A stretch of 64,000 nt of DNA from Pseudoalteromonas xiamenensis (GTDB taxonomy: Bacteria > Pseudomonadota > Gammaproteobacteria > Enterobacterales > Alteromonadaceae), in the NCBI RefSeq assembly GCF_030994125.1, contig NZ_CP099917.1, positions 1,426,001-1,490,000 of the forward strand, in the 5' to 3' direction. Positions 27,304-35,815 of the stretch are shown piece after piece. How positions within the stretch are numbered: the first letter of the stretch is position 1; every line of letters starts with the position of its first letter. The notes under the pieces were generated by a model. The model was not told the DNA's origin and made no database searches. It saw nothing but the letters and a program-made list of their open reading frames with translations. Both the position numbers and the translations under genes were made by a program.

Positions 27304-28101
27304 GTGCTAACAAATAAAATAACGTCTTACCTACTTGGTATCACACTTTTCTTGCTGCCCTGCGCCTTTGCTCAGGCAGCAAGAATTGCCATTGTCATCG
27401 ATGATATAGGCTATCATCAACGCGATATGGATTTGCTGAATCTACCCGGCAAGCTCACCTATTCCATTTTACCTCACACGCCATATTCTCAGCGCTTTGC
27501 TTTCAAGGCGAGCCAACAAGGTAAAGAATTACTACTCCATGTCCCGATGGAAGCAACTAATGAAAAATTATTAGGGCCTGGAGGCCTGACTTCGGACATG
27601 GGACGACTCGAATTACAAAGCACCTTGGGCCACGCTCTTGCCAGTTTACCGCAGGTTAAGGGGGTGAATAATCATATGGGGTCAAGATTAACTCAAGAAA
27701 CTGAACCGATGCGCTGGACTATGGAAATATTGAAGAAACGAGGCCTATTTTTTCTCGACAGCCGCACTACCGTGCAAACGCAAGCTCAACACGTTGCAAA
27801 CTTAGTGGGTGTAATGAATATTTCGCGCAACGTGTTTCTCGATAATGAGCTCAGCGAAGAAGCAATGCTGAAGCAATTAGAGGAGCTAAAACGCATTGCA
27901 ACGCATAACCAGTTTGCCGTTGCGATTGCGCACCCTTATCCAGAAACTCAAACGTTTCTAACGGCCCAGTTGCCATTACTTATCGCTCAAGGATTTGAAT
28001 TAGTGCCCATTTCTCAATTAGTCGACAACAAATACATTCAACTTGCTGACAAAGCGCAAGACATACCGAATACGGTCAGTCATCTGACCGTAACGCCTTA
28101 G
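27304..28101 (+). CDS. yibQ: Divergent polysaccharide deacetylase family protein YibQ
   Basis: This is a 265-aa exported protein of the divergent polysaccharide deacetylase (DUF610/YibQ) family. It starts with GTG and a signal peptide (LLGITLFLLPCAFAQA). IAIVIDDIGYH, YSILPHTPYS, LLLHVPMEA, NNHMGSRLTQ, FFLDSRTT and AIAHPYPET are family signatures with the metal-binding Asp and His residues. The substrate is not established. It follows ctpA by 13 nt. The stop is four nucleotides from the stop of the convergent unknown gene. Confidence 0.92.
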   Translation: MLTNKITSYLLGITLFLLPCAFAQAARIAIVIDDIGYHQRDMDLLNLPGKLTYSILPHTPYSQRFAFKASQQGKELLLHVPMEATNEKLLGPGGLTSDMGRLELQSTLGHALASLPQVKGVNNHMGSRLTQETEPMRWTMEILKKRGLFFLDSRTTVQTQAQHVANLVGVMNISRNVFLDNELSEEAMLKQLEELKRIATHNQFAVAIAHPYPETQTFLTAQLPLLIAQGFELVPISQLVDNKYIQLADKAQDIPNTVSHLTVTP

Positions 28102-28105
28102 ACAT

Positions 28106-28750
28106 TTAATGCTCTGGTGACATTGAGGTCGGTAACTGACTAAACCTAACCATTGGATTTTCTTTCCTCAACTTCTTCGATACGTCCATTGAAATCTCAT
28201 ATTCTTTATTCGTTTTAAAACGATAAACCTGATTAGCCGAAAACACGTCTATCGTCGCATCGGACGCAAACTTAAATTTAAGCGCATCCATTGTGGGGAC
28301 CATGAAACTCATCCCCCCAGCCGTACCCTCCATAAATGAGTTGATATCGTCCAGCAACACAAACAAATCATTGTAAGCAATTTCGGTCACTTCAAGCTCT
28401 TTGATTTGGGTACTAAACGAAATTGATACATCATCTTTCTTCTGATTGACGTGCATCTTGATGTTTTTAGCATCTTCATAAACTGGTAACTCTAATGTTG
28501 CATCCGCACCAATGTTCACTTCTGTCAACAAGTTACCGTCTTTTGTGAACCATATTTTGATGTCCTCGAGTTTAATTTCATCATTCTTAATCTCAAGTTG
28601 TGCCTTGCCTGAAACATAAGGTGATTTAACGCCTTTTAACAAACTCAATATCGAGTTTAGCTTGGCATAGTCTGATGAACGCTCGGACGCCATTACTAAT
28701 GGCGTTACAACTAATACCACTATACAAAGTAATACGGATAATCCTTTCAC
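28106..28750 (-). CDS. Exported protein of unknown function
   Basis: This is a 214-aa protein with a signal peptide (MKGLSVLLCIVVLVVTPLVMA) and a soluble region that alternates short hydrophobic and charged stretches, predicted mainly beta. It contains a single Cys, inside the signal peptide, and no lipobox, so it is probably free in the periplasm. I do not recognise the family. It is convergent with yibQ and has its own upstream region shared with the divergent CBS gene (129 bp). Codon use looks like that of its neighbours. Confidence 0.75.
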   Translation of the reverse strand: MKGLSVLLCIVVLVVTPLVMASERSSDYAKLNSILSLLKGVKSPYVSGKAQLEIKNDEIKLEDIKIWFTKDGNLLTEVNIGADATLELPVYEDAKNIKMHVNQKKDDVSISFSTQIKELEVTEIAYNDLFVLLDDINSFMEGTAGGMSFMVPTMDALKFKFASDATIDVFSANQVYRFKTNKEYEISMDVSKKLRKENPMVRFSQLPTSMSPEH

Positions 28751-28879
28751 TCTAACTTTCCCACGTTTAAGTAAATAGTAAATGAAGTCTTGCTATACAA
28801 TTTATTGATCTGAGACCAAGTAAGAACGCACATTTATGACTAGAATTAGAGCAACTTGCAACGTTAAATAGGTAAATAA

Positions 28880-29308
28880 ATGTTAAAATACGTCTCTGAC
28901 CTCATGACACCAGATCCACTTTGCATTAGCCAAACGGATTCGTTAAAAGTCGCTCACGATCTGATGCGTGAAAAAAACATCCGCCATATCCCAATTATTG
29001 ATAACCAAGGTCAGTTGCAAGGTATGTTGACCCAAAAAATCATGATTGCAAACGTCATGAAAATACTGGCGACTTACGGCCAACTGGCTCTAGAACGAAA
29101 AGAAAAACAACAGAAGGCTCAAGAAGTCATGGCAACTGATTTTGTCGCAGTGCGTCCTGACGAAAAACTAAAAGACGTAGCAACTTATTTCGTTAAGAAC
29201 CGTCATGGTTGTTTGCCCGTTGTCACTGAAGATGGCAAATTGCAGGGCATTATCACCTCGTCTGATTTTGTTCGTTTGGCTGCCGCATTACTTGGCAGTG
29301 AAGGCTAA
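28880..29308 (+). CDS. CBS-pair domain protein
   Basis: This 142-aa protein consists almost wholly of two CBS motifs: VSDLMTPDPLCISQTDSL...IRHIPIIDNQGQLQGMLT (residues 3-50) and AQEVMATDFVAVRPDEKL...HGCLPVVTEDGKLQGIIT (about 81-130). Stand-alone CBS pairs bind adenine nucleotides and regulate partner enzymes or transporters, but the partner is not evident here. It is a single gene upstream of the Nif3-like gene, from which a 184-bp gap separates it. Confidence 0.9.
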   Translation: MLKYVSDLMTPDPLCISQTDSLKVAHDLMREKNIRHIPIIDNQGQLQGMLTQKIMIANVMKILATYGQLALERKEKQQKAQEVMATDFVAVRPDEKLKDVATYFVKNRHGCLPVVTEDGKLQGIITSSDFVRLAAALLGSEG

Positions 29309-29450
29309 TCAACTGAATTTGACAGGTAATCCATACACTTCAAGGACAGTTCATACAACGCATCGACTTTGCAAAATGGACGTATGCGGTAACTTCGAAT
29401 CCTATAGATGAGATACCTTATTTGGAATCTCTCATTCGCCTCTTTTCATC

Positions 29451-29485
29451 CCCCTAAAAAGCGCTAAACTAGCGGTTTTTAGGGG
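29451..29485. promoter_or_regulatory. 15-bp inverted repeat overlapping the ribosome-binding site of the Nif3-like gene
   Basis: CCCCTAAAAAGCGCT and AGCGGTTTTTAGGGG (one mismatch) flank a 5-nt spacer. The right arm contains the purine-rich Shine-Dalgarno (AGGGGGA, 29481-29487) eight nucleotides before the ATG at 29493. If transcribed, the hairpin would hide the ribosome-binding site. Alternatively the spacer region TAAACT is a -10 element and the repeat is an operator. Confidence 0.6.
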
Positions 29486-29492
29486 GAGCATT

Positions 29493-30248
29493 ATGAAACG
29501 CACAAAATTAATTAACCATCTGACTGAATTGCTCAAGCCTTTTCAAATTAATGACTATTGTCCGAATGGCTTACAAGTCGAAGGTAAGTCTGAAATAAAG
29601 AAGATCGTGACTGGCGTTACTGCGAGTCAAGCGCTAATCGATGCTGCTATTGAACGTGGTGCTGATGCAATTTTGGTTCATCACGGATACTTCTGGAAAG
29701 GTGAAGATCAAACAATCACTGGTATGAAAAAACGTCGTATTCAACGCTTACTTGCACACGATATTAACTTAATTGCCTATCACCTCCCCTTAGATGTACA
29801 TCCTGAACTTGGCAACAACGCACAACTCGGTGCATTGTTAGGCTTGGATATTGAACGGCCTCTTGAACCATGGAATAAATCGAGTGTCGCAGTAAAAGGC
29901 AAACTTTCGACACCGATGTCAGTCGAAGATTTTGCGATTTTGATTGAAAATAAATTAGGTCGAGCTCCGCTTGTTAATACCGCAGGTGAACATTTAATCA
30001 AGACGGTTGCTTGGTGTACGGGTGGCGGGCAAAGTTTTATAGATTTAGCCGCAAGCCAGGGTATTGACGCTTATCTTACCGGCGAAGCATCTGAGCAAAC
30101 TATCCATTCATCAAATGAACAGAGCATTCACTTTTTTGCCGCGGGGCACCATGCAACCGAGCGATATGGTGTAAAAGCGTTAGGTGAATACCTTGCAACA
30201 CAATTTGACCTCGAGGTTGAATTTGTTGATATCCACAATCCAGTGTGA
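29493..30248 (+). CDS. ybgI: Nif3-like dinuclear metal centre hexameric protein (YbgI)
   Basis: This is a 251-aa member of the NIF3/GTP cyclohydrolase I type 2 family, forming toroidal hexamers with a dinuclear metal site. CPNGLQVEG, ILVHHGYFW, YHLPLDVHPELGNNAQLG and the C-terminal AGHHATERYGVKALGEYL contain the metal-binding His, Asp and Glu residues. The physiological reaction is not firmly known. It is nine nucleotides upstream of cmoM, in an operon. Confidence 0.94.
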   Translation: MKRTKLINHLTELLKPFQINDYCPNGLQVEGKSEIKKIVTGVTASQALIDAAIERGADAILVHHGYFWKGEDQTITGMKKRRIQRLLAHDINLIAYHLPLDVHPELGNNAQLGALLGLDIERPLEPWNKSSVAVKGKLSTPMSVEDFAILIENKLGRAPLVNTAGEHLIKTVAWCTGGGQSFIDLAASQGIDAYLTGEASEQTIHSSNEQSIHFFAAGHHATERYGVKALGEYLATQFDLEVEFVDIHNPV

Positions 30249-30257
30249 TGCCCATAA

Positions 30258-31043
30258 ATGAAAAACGACAGAAGTTTTGACACTATTTCCTCTAAATTTT
30301 CGAAAAATATTTATGGCACGAATAAAGGCAAAATCCGTGAAGCGGTCTTAAAACGGGATTTAACCGAAGGCGTCCCTTGGCTTGGTATCAACCCCTCAAT
30401 GCGAATTTTAGATGTGGGGGGTGGTCAGGGCCAACTTGCGCTTTTTTTGGCAACACAGGGGCATCACGTTACGCTCATCGACATTTCCAAGGAGATGCTT
30501 GATGTTGCGATGAGCAACGCAACTCAACAAAATCTTCAGCACAATCTCACAACCGTGCATGGCGCTTTGCAGTCTATTCCTGATTTAGCTTTGGGGCAGT
30601 TTGACTTGGTTTTATGCCACGCGGTTTTAGAGTGGGTAGTTGAGCAGCAGAAAGCCTTAACAATATTGAAAAGTTGTTTGCAACGAGACGGACTTCTATC
30701 GCTGATGTTCTACAATCGTGACGCACAACGCTTTGCAAATTTAGTTTACGGTAACTTCGACTACGTACAAAACGATTTAAAAGTTAAAAAGAAAGTCAGT
30801 TTGAATCCCAATCAGCCGCTCGACCCGAAAGATGTCGCAGCGTGGTTAAGCGATTTAAATTTATCCGTCCTGGCAAAGACGGGTGTGCGCTGCATTAACG
30901 ATTATTTGAGAGATCCTAAAAAGGCGGAGAACCAATTTAACGAATTACTTGCCATGGAGCTTAAATTTAACCGACAAGAACCCTACGCATCGTTAGGACG
31001 ATACACGCATCTACTTTGCGCACCATTTGACGACAGTGAGTAA
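30258..31043 (+). CDS. cmoM: tRNA 5-carboxymethoxyuridine methyltransferase CmoM
   Basis: This is a 261-aa class I SAM methyltransferase resembling CmoM (formerly SmtA), which methylates cmo5U34 in certain tRNAs. FDTISSKFSKNIYGTNKGKIREAVLKRDL is the CmoM-like N-terminus. The SAM-binding motif is ILDVGGGQGQLA (about residues 50-61), followed by HVTLIDISKEMLD and FDLVLCHAVLEWV. RCINDYLRDP and EPYASLGRYTHLLC close the protein. The Nif3-like gene lies immediately upstream. Confidence 0.92.
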   Translation: MKNDRSFDTISSKFSKNIYGTNKGKIREAVLKRDLTEGVPWLGINPSMRILDVGGGQGQLALFLATQGHHVTLIDISKEMLDVAMSNATQQNLQHNLTTVHGALQSIPDLALGQFDLVLCHAVLEWVVEQQKALTILKSCLQRDGLLSLMFYNRDAQRFANLVYGNFDYVQNDLKVKKKVSLNPNQPLDPKDVAAWLSDLNLSVLAKTGVRCINDYLRDPKKAENQFNELLAMELKFNRQEPYASLGRYTHLLCAPFDDSE

Positions 31044-31087
31044 TTGACTTTAGCCCGAAATATTAACGTTTGTATGTATTGCACAGA

Positions 31088-31116
31088 TAAAAAAAGCCCG
31101 CATCTGCGGGCTTTTC
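31088..31116. terminator. Bidirectional terminator between cmoM and mdh
   Basis: The stem AGCCCGC/GCGGGCT with a 4-nt loop is flanked by A7 on the left and TTTTC on the right, so it terminates mdh on the minus strand and probably cmoM on the plus strand. Confidence 0.9.
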
Positions 31117-31129
31117 ATTTCAATAGCAA

Positions 31130-32065
31130 TTACGCCATGAAATCGATACCTTCTTGGATATCTTTGTTTAATGTTTCTAACATGTCATTTTTCGCTTTCT
31201 CTTCGAATGCGCTTAATTGACCGTAAGAAAGGATCTCTTCAACACCGTTTTTGCCAAGGCGTACTGGGTGTGCAAAGTAAGGTGCATCGCCGTTTTCAAC
31301 CGCAACGTATGCGTAGTCAACAACGTTCGCTTCACCTTGAAGACCTTTAACTAATGAGAAGCAGAAACGAGCTGCCGCTGCGCCCATTGAAAGTGTTGCT
31401 GAACCGCCACCCGCTTTTGCGTTAACGACTTCAGTACCCGCGTTTTGAATACGTGGAGTAAGCGCTGCAACTTCTTCTTCAGTAAACTCTACACCTTCAA
31501 CTTGTGAAAGTAGAGGCAGAATTGTTGTACCTGAGTGACCACCGATCACAGGTACTTTAACGTTTGCAACGTCTAGACCTTTAAGTTCTGCAACGAATGC
31601 TTCTGAACGGATGACGTCTAGCGTTGTAACACCGAAGATACGTGCTGCATCGTAAACGCCAGCTTTTTTGAATACTTCAGCAACGATTGGCACAGTGCCA
31701 TTTACTGGGTTAGTGATGATACCTACTAGTGCTTTAGGACAGTTTTTAACCATGCCTTCCGCTAACGCTTTTACGATGCTCGCGTTTACATTGAATAGAT
31801 CAGAGCGATCCATACCAGGCTTACGAGGCATACCTGCAGGAACTAAAACGATATCCGCATCGACAAGCGCTGAGTCAAGATCATCTTTACCATGACCTGT
31901 CACTTTCACTGCTGTAGGGATGTGAGACAAATCAACAGCAACACCAGGTACAACTGGCGCTACGTCGTAAAGCGCTAGCTCAGAACCTGCTGGTAAACCA
32001 GTTTTTAGTAGTAGAGATAGAGCTTGGCCGATACCACCAGCAGCACCTAAAACAGCAACTTTCAT
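31130..32065 (-). CDS. mdh: Malate dehydrogenase (NAD)
   Basis: This is a 311-aa TCA-cycle enzyme converting malate to oxaloacetate. [21 protein letters not shown] is the NAD-binding start. [14 protein letters not shown] is the mobile active-site loop with substrate Arg residues, NPVNGTVPI and [17 protein letters not shown] are diagnostic, and the catalytic His lies in [12 protein letters not shown]. It is divergent from argR across a 282-bp gap, the usual gammaproteobacterial arrangement. I could not identify a convincing ARG box in that gap. Confidence 0.97.
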   Translation of the reverse strand: MKVAVLGAAGGIGQALSLLLKTGLPAGSELALYDVAPVVPGVAVDLSHIPTAVKVTGHGKDDLDSALVDADIVLVPAGMPRKPGMDRSDLFNVNASIVKALAEGMVKNCPKALVGIITNPVNGTVPIVAEVFKKAGVYDAARIFGVTTLDVIRSEAFVAELKGLDVANVKVPVIGGHSGTTILPLLSQVEGVEFTEEEVAALTPRIQNAGTEVVNAKAGGGSATLSMGAAAARFCFSLVKGLQGEANVVDYAYVAVENGDAPYFAHPVRLGKNGVEEILSYGQLSAFEEKAKNDMLETLNKDIQEGIDFMA

Positions 32066-32347
32066 GGGAATTCTCCATAATTTGAGGTAGGAATAAAAAG
32101 TGCCATAAAGATAATGAAAAGCACCGATAAAAACAAATTAATCCTGCTTATATTCGAGATTTTTTCGACCATAGTTGTAAACATCGCGACACTTAGTGCC
32201 ATTGTAAGACTACAATCGAGCAGACGTGCGCATTGATATATGTCGCCACTTGTACTGCCTTCGGCGAAAACATCATCACGAAAACTTGGGCATCAGTACG
32301 TATTTGTGTAGAATCATCCAGATATAGCAATAAGCGAGCGAGTAGTT

Positions 32348-32815
32348 ATGCAACCTCAAGAAAAACAAGAAGCACTAGTAAAAGCATTCAAGGCATTGTT
32401 AAAAGAAGAAAACCTTTCTTCGCAAGGCGAGATTGTCGACGCGCTCAAAGATCAAGGTTTCGATAACATTAGCCAAAGCAAAGTATCTAGAATGCTGAGC
32501 AAATTTGGGGCCGTTCGCACTCGTAATGCTAAACAAGAAATGGTCTACTGTTTACCTGTGGAAATGGGCGTACCAACCGCGAAAAGCCCACTTAGACAAC
32601 TTGTTTTAGATATCATGCATAATGAGATGATGATAATCATTCGTACAAGCCCTGGCGCTGCGCAACTTATTGCTCGCTTGCTCGATTCTCTTGGCAAAGC
32701 AGATGGAGTACTTGGTACGATTGCGGGTGATGACACTATCTTCATTGCACCAGCAAAAGTGTCTGAAATTGATTTAACGTTAGACCGTGTTCGCACACTA
32801 TTCGATAACGTCTAA
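32348..32815 (+). CDS. argR: Arginine repressor ArgR
   Basis: This is a 155-aa hexameric arginine-responsive regulator. The N-terminal winged helix contains [39 protein letters not shown]. The C-terminal oligomerisation and arginine-binding domain contains [18 protein letters not shown] and [10 protein letters not shown]. Its last 18 nt overlap the 3' end of the convergent DyP-family gene. Confidence 0.96.
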   Translation: MQPQEKQEALVKAFKALLKEENLSSQGEIVDALKDQGFDNISQSKVSRMLSKFGAVRTRNAKQEMVYCLPVEMGVPTAKSPLRQLVLDIMHNEMMIIIRTSPGAAQLIARLLDSLGKADGVLGTIAGDDTIFIAPAKVSEIDLTLDRVRTLFDNV

Positions 32816-33721
32816 TCGTTCAGCCATCGATTTCAAAAACTGGACAGAGGGCGCAAAAAATGCAGCGCCCATGTCACTATGAGTGAAGTCTAACCATCGG
32901 TCGTAGCACTCATCATCACCTAATCGTTTTTTCAGTACGAGTGCCAAACCATCGCCATGCGCACTGCAACTCAGCCATAAACTGCCTTGAACGTGTACAT
33001 CACCAAACGGCATACTCTGATTTAGTAACAAAGCCAGACCATTTTCATCTTTCAATTCACTCAGCGTTGCATGACTATCAGGCGTTGGGGGTAGGATCAA
33101 TTGATTGTCCAACCGAGTTCGACCCATAATCTGTTCTTGTTCGCTCACCTCTAAACGATGCCAACCCGCCAATTCAAATTTTACACGTGTGGTGTGCACA
33201 TAACTGCCTTGATCATCTGGTTGATTAGGATTACTCACCAACGCAACTTGCCGCTTTAAACGGCCATGTGGCGCATCACCGCCATACACAAAACCGTTAA
33301 AATCTCGTCCATCGAGAAATCGAAAACAACGAACTTGAGATACCAGTTCAACACCTGGGCCAAATATCTGTAAAGCACGCTGCGCAAAGAGATGGTTTAC
33401 ATCCTCTCTATCGGAACGAATCACCAAAAGTAAGTCAAACGGTTGGCTGTGAATACTGTGTTCTGAATGGCTAATGTGGGGAAAACTTCGAAGTTCAGAT
33501 GGAATAAATTCAGGGTAGATATGTGGCCAATATTGCGCACCGACAGCAATAAAGGAACTAATCATTGACTCAGAAAACTGATCGTTAAACTCGTCTTGCA
33601 ACATTAACAATTCGGGGAGCTGAACACGCACTGCTTCATCATGACCGTCTAACACGTTGAAAAAGAGATGTAATCCATGCAGATTTGCTTCTGCACAAAG
33701 TCCTGATTGCGCTTGCGCCAT
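32798..33721 (-). CDS. DyP-type peroxidase family protein lacking distal Asp and Arg
   Basis: The open frame runs from 33940, but homology begins at [13 protein letters not shown], fixing the start at 33721 (307 aa). The fold markers are present: [23 protein letters not shown] and GAAFFAPS. Compared with YfeX-like DyPs, the catalytic Asp of GFVDGTENP is Tyr146 (GFVYGGDAP) and the distal Arg of VRQSLPYG is Asn234 (LNQSMPFG). The proximal heme His appears kept as His217 (DSHATL), with the usual 17-residue spacing to the Arg position. It may bind heme but is unlikely to be a normal peroxidase. The alignment is by eye. Confidence 0.85.
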   Translation of the reverse strand: MAQAQSGLCAEANLHGLHLFFNVLDGHDEAVRVQLPELLMLQDEFNDQFSESMISSFIAVGAQYWPHIYPEFIPSELRSFPHISHSEHSIHSQPFDLLLVIRSDREDVNHLFAQRALQIFGPGVELVSQVRCFRFLDGRDFNGFVYGGDAPHGRLKRQVALVSNPNQPDDQGSYVHTTRVKFELAGWHRLEVSEQEQIMGRTRLDNQLILPPTPDSHATLSELKDENGLALLLNQSMPFGDVHVQGSLWLSCSAHGDGLALVLKKRLGDDECYDRWLDFTHSDMGAAFFAPSVQFLKSMAERLDVIE

Positions 33722-34270
33722 ACCGAAACAGTACCCAATTCTTGATATTATTGTTGTCCAGCGACACAAAACGCTTTGTTTTGTATGCCTCTCTGATTTT
33801 TCGCATTCAAACAAATGCCCACACAACGATATTGTAAAAGCACAAGTCCGCAGCCAAAATTCGATGTTAACCAATCCTCTTACGCTCATTAACCTCAATG
33901 CAAAGCATCGAAGACTCCGTCGCAACTTAAATAAAAACACCCAAAAGTAGTTCTGCTCAACTTAAGCAAATAACGCTTGAATGTAATTACTTGTGATTGG
34001 CCAAAGGTAAGTATATGTCGAGGCGATAAATTTCAGCAACCCATACTGTCAATCGAGACATTCGTGAGGTGTTTTTGAATGCAGATTGTTCGATATTTAA
34101 GCATCTATATGTATATATACACGCAAATATGAGCGCGAATAACTCAAATCTACGACAATGCATGGTATGGATAATTTATTCAACACTAGATTTCATGCGC
34201 CTTGCGATGGAGTTAATAGTCTAAACTCACCATTCGTTTCCAAAATAGAATCACAAAAGAGGAAGTTGCA
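33722..34270. other. Non-coding AT-rich stretch upstream of the CsrB regulatory site
   Basis: About 550 bp lie between the DyP-family start and the GacA/UvrY palindrome. I see no supported gene: the open frame over 33722-33940 is the non-homologous upstream extension of the DyP frame. It presumably carries the DyP promoter and the far-upstream csrB control region. Confidence 0.5.
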
Positions 34271-34288
34271 TGTGAGAGATCTCTCACG
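34271..34288. promoter_or_regulatory. GacA/UvrY box upstream of csrB
   Basis: TGTGAGAGATCTCTCACG contains a perfect 16-bp palindrome and matches the GacA/UvrY form TGTAAG-N6-CTTACA with one substitution in each arm plus the last base. It is centred about 167 bp before the predicted csrB transcription start, the kind of far-upstream distance reported for UvrY at E. coli csrB. It implies control by a BarA/UvrY (GacS/GacA) system. Confidence 0.82.
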
Positions 34289-34411
34289 GCGCTGACAGCG
34301 ATCGTGGAAGATACTGCATAAAAAACCCCTAAATTATTTGTAACATACTGAAATAAAAAGGCTTACTCTTAAGTAAACCAGTGTAAACACAAAATCATTC
34401 GGTTTTTATCG

Positions 34412-34440
34412 GATACAAGCTCACCACCGCTAACTATACT
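34412..34440 (+). promoter_or_regulatory. Predicted csrB promoter
   Basis: A good -10 (TATACT, 34435-34440) lies 17 bp after a poor -35 (GATACA, 34412-34417). This fits an activator-dependent promoter, with initiation near 34447, just before the GGA-rich RNA. Confidence 0.6.
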
Positions 34441-34446
34441 GTTCAC

Positions 34447-35005
34447 ATCAGCTAGGGAAAACGCTGATAAAAGGGAAACGTTCAGGAAGAACGTTGCTAA
34501 CTAGGAAGGATAGCAAAGGAAAGGAATATCGAAGGACCGATTCAGCTTAGGATAAGCAAAGTCAAGGATAATTCAGCATTGGAAGCTGGGCAATGGACGC
34601 GTAAGGAAGACATCCAATCAAAGGGATAGATTGGCTGACAGGAAGTTGTAGTGGACACACGGATTGTTCGAAATGGAATCGATAGCAGGATGCTGCCAGG
34701 AAGAAGTAGGCAAAGGAACAGCGGACGTTTACCCCTTCTGGGAATGACCGAGGCCAAGTAGTAAATAAGATGGATTGCTCAGGATGAGCAAGTGAATGGA
34801 AACACAACAGGAAGTGAGGAACAGTGTTACCTTCGAGTAAATCTTATTAAGGTGTACTCAGGGAGTAATTCTGAAACTACGTAGACCCTAACCAACGTAG
34901 TAAAGGATGCCAACTAGGACAGTGTTGTACGAGTAAGTACTCTATCGCAGGACGCGAAAAGAAGATTCCGCAGGCGCAGCCCATTGGGTTGCGCCCTTCT
35001 TTTTT
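34447..35005 (+). ncRNA. csrB: CsrB-family regulatory RNA that sequesters CsrA
   Basis: This non-coding transcript of about 560 nt contains roughly 32 GGA triplets between 34441 and 34980, many as AGGA or AGGAT in small hairpin loops: AACGTTC-AGGAA-GAACGTT at 34477-34495, GCTT-AGGAT-AAGC at 34545-34557 and TTGCTC-AGGAT-GAGCAA at 34775-34791. Such repeats bind CsrA dimers and relieve CsrA control of mRNAs. It ends in a strong terminator and is preceded by a GacA/UvrY box. It is longer and carries more sites than E. coli CsrB (about 369 nt, about 22 sites). Short antisense frames across it lack homology. The 5' end is estimated from the -10 box. Confidence 0.93.
34973..35005 (+). terminator. 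Intrinsic terminator of csrB
   Basis: The stem GGCGCAGCCC/GGGTTGCGCC (10 bp, one G-U pair) with loop ATT is followed by CTTCTTTTTT. It is the characteristic end of a CsrB-type RNA. Confidence 0.93.
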
Positions 35006-35073
35006 GGGATACGTTATTTCTTAAGCTGCATTCCCCTAGCCCATCACTTAATTTGAAACATGACTAAAGCAAA

Positions 35074-35745
35074 TTAATCCACTTTTCGATTTTTACCTTT
35101 TAAGTAGGCACTTCTAAAGTCAAGAAAATGTGCTTGTAGGTTTTCTGCAGCTTGCGCCTCACCATTCTGAGCTAATACCATTGTCGCTACTTCAACAGTA
35201 CCCAACTGATTTTCAAATGGTGCGACCCGCAAACGATAATCAGAGAGTGCTTTTGGCGTGATTGATAACACAGGTAAATTGTCCAAATATGGGCTTCGTC
35301 TAAACATCCGTTTAGCTTCCCGCCAAGTACCATCTAAAAAGACATACAGTGGTTTTCTATTTTCTTCTCGCTGCACGGATTCAATGATCTGCCGTCCGTC
35401 CGCTTCTTCTGCGGGAAAAACAAGGATTGGTTGATAACTAGGATCCGCTAACAAAGCGAGCAGTGCGTCTTCCGGCTCAGTGCGACTCCATTTAAACGCG
35501 TAATTGTCTGGTACAATATCCGCTATTAGTCGCCCGGTATTGGAAGGTTTAAAAGGCTCGTTATGAGACATCAACATCAACACCGCACTTTGACAATCCT
35601 GAGCAACCAGACGTGATGAACAGATACACAAAGAGGTGGCAAGTAAACACGTTTCACAACGGATAAGACGGCCACCTCGCGCATTGAAAGGTCGAGTCGC
35701 GTTGGCCAACAAAACTTGTCTTAGTTGAAGTACCGAATTGTTCAT
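35074..35745 (-). CDS. tapT: tRNA-uridine aminocarboxypropyltransferase TapT (DTW domain)
   Basis: This is a 223-aa DTW-domain protein of the TapT/YfiP family, which adds the acp group to U47 of tRNAs. A Cys cluster RCETCLLATSLCIC (about residues 28-41) is typical. FLDGTWREAKRM (about residue 135) is the DTW motif, and FPAEEADGRQI belongs to the SAM pocket. I use the ATG at 35745 with AGAGG upstream; an in-frame ATG at 35784 would add 13 unlikely residues. It is convergent with csrB. Confidence 0.9.
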   Translation of the reverse strand: MNNSVLQLRQVLLANATRPFNARGGRLIRCETCLLATSLCICSSRLVAQDCQSAVLMLMSHNEPFKPSNTGRLIADIVPDNYAFKWSRTEPEDALLALLADPSYQPILVFPAEEADGRQIIESVQREENRKPLYVFLDGTWREAKRMFRRSPYLDNLPVLSITPKALSDYRLRVAPFENQLGTVEVATMVLAQNGEAQAAENLQAHFLDFRSAYLKGKNRKVD

Positions 35746-35815
35746 TTCTTGCCTCTTAGATATTAAGCGGCGTATTGTAAGCAACTAGAATAAAAAAAGC
35801 AGTAAGGAATTCATT

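Noticed and set aside
32066..32347. ARG boxes between mdh and argR
   Set aside because: No pair of sites resembling TGAATnnnnATTCA could be found by eye in the 282-bp gap.
33167..33190. Proposed loss of the proximal heme His in the DyP-family protein
   Set aside because: I first aligned a non-ligand His (near YfeX residue 178) with Phe182. Counting spacing to the Arg position shows the true proximal His is retained at 217.
33722..33940. N-terminal extension of the DyP-family frame
   Set aside because: The upstream residues are Arg/Cys/Leu-rich and unlike any DyP. The conserved start MAQAQSG at 33721 is sufficient.
34542..34807. Open reading frames on the minus strand inside 34.5-34.8 kb
   Set aside because: They lie antisense to the GGA-rich CsrB RNA. 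Their codons and products (Cys/Ser/Leu-rich) reflect the reverse complement of GGA repeats and show no homology signs.
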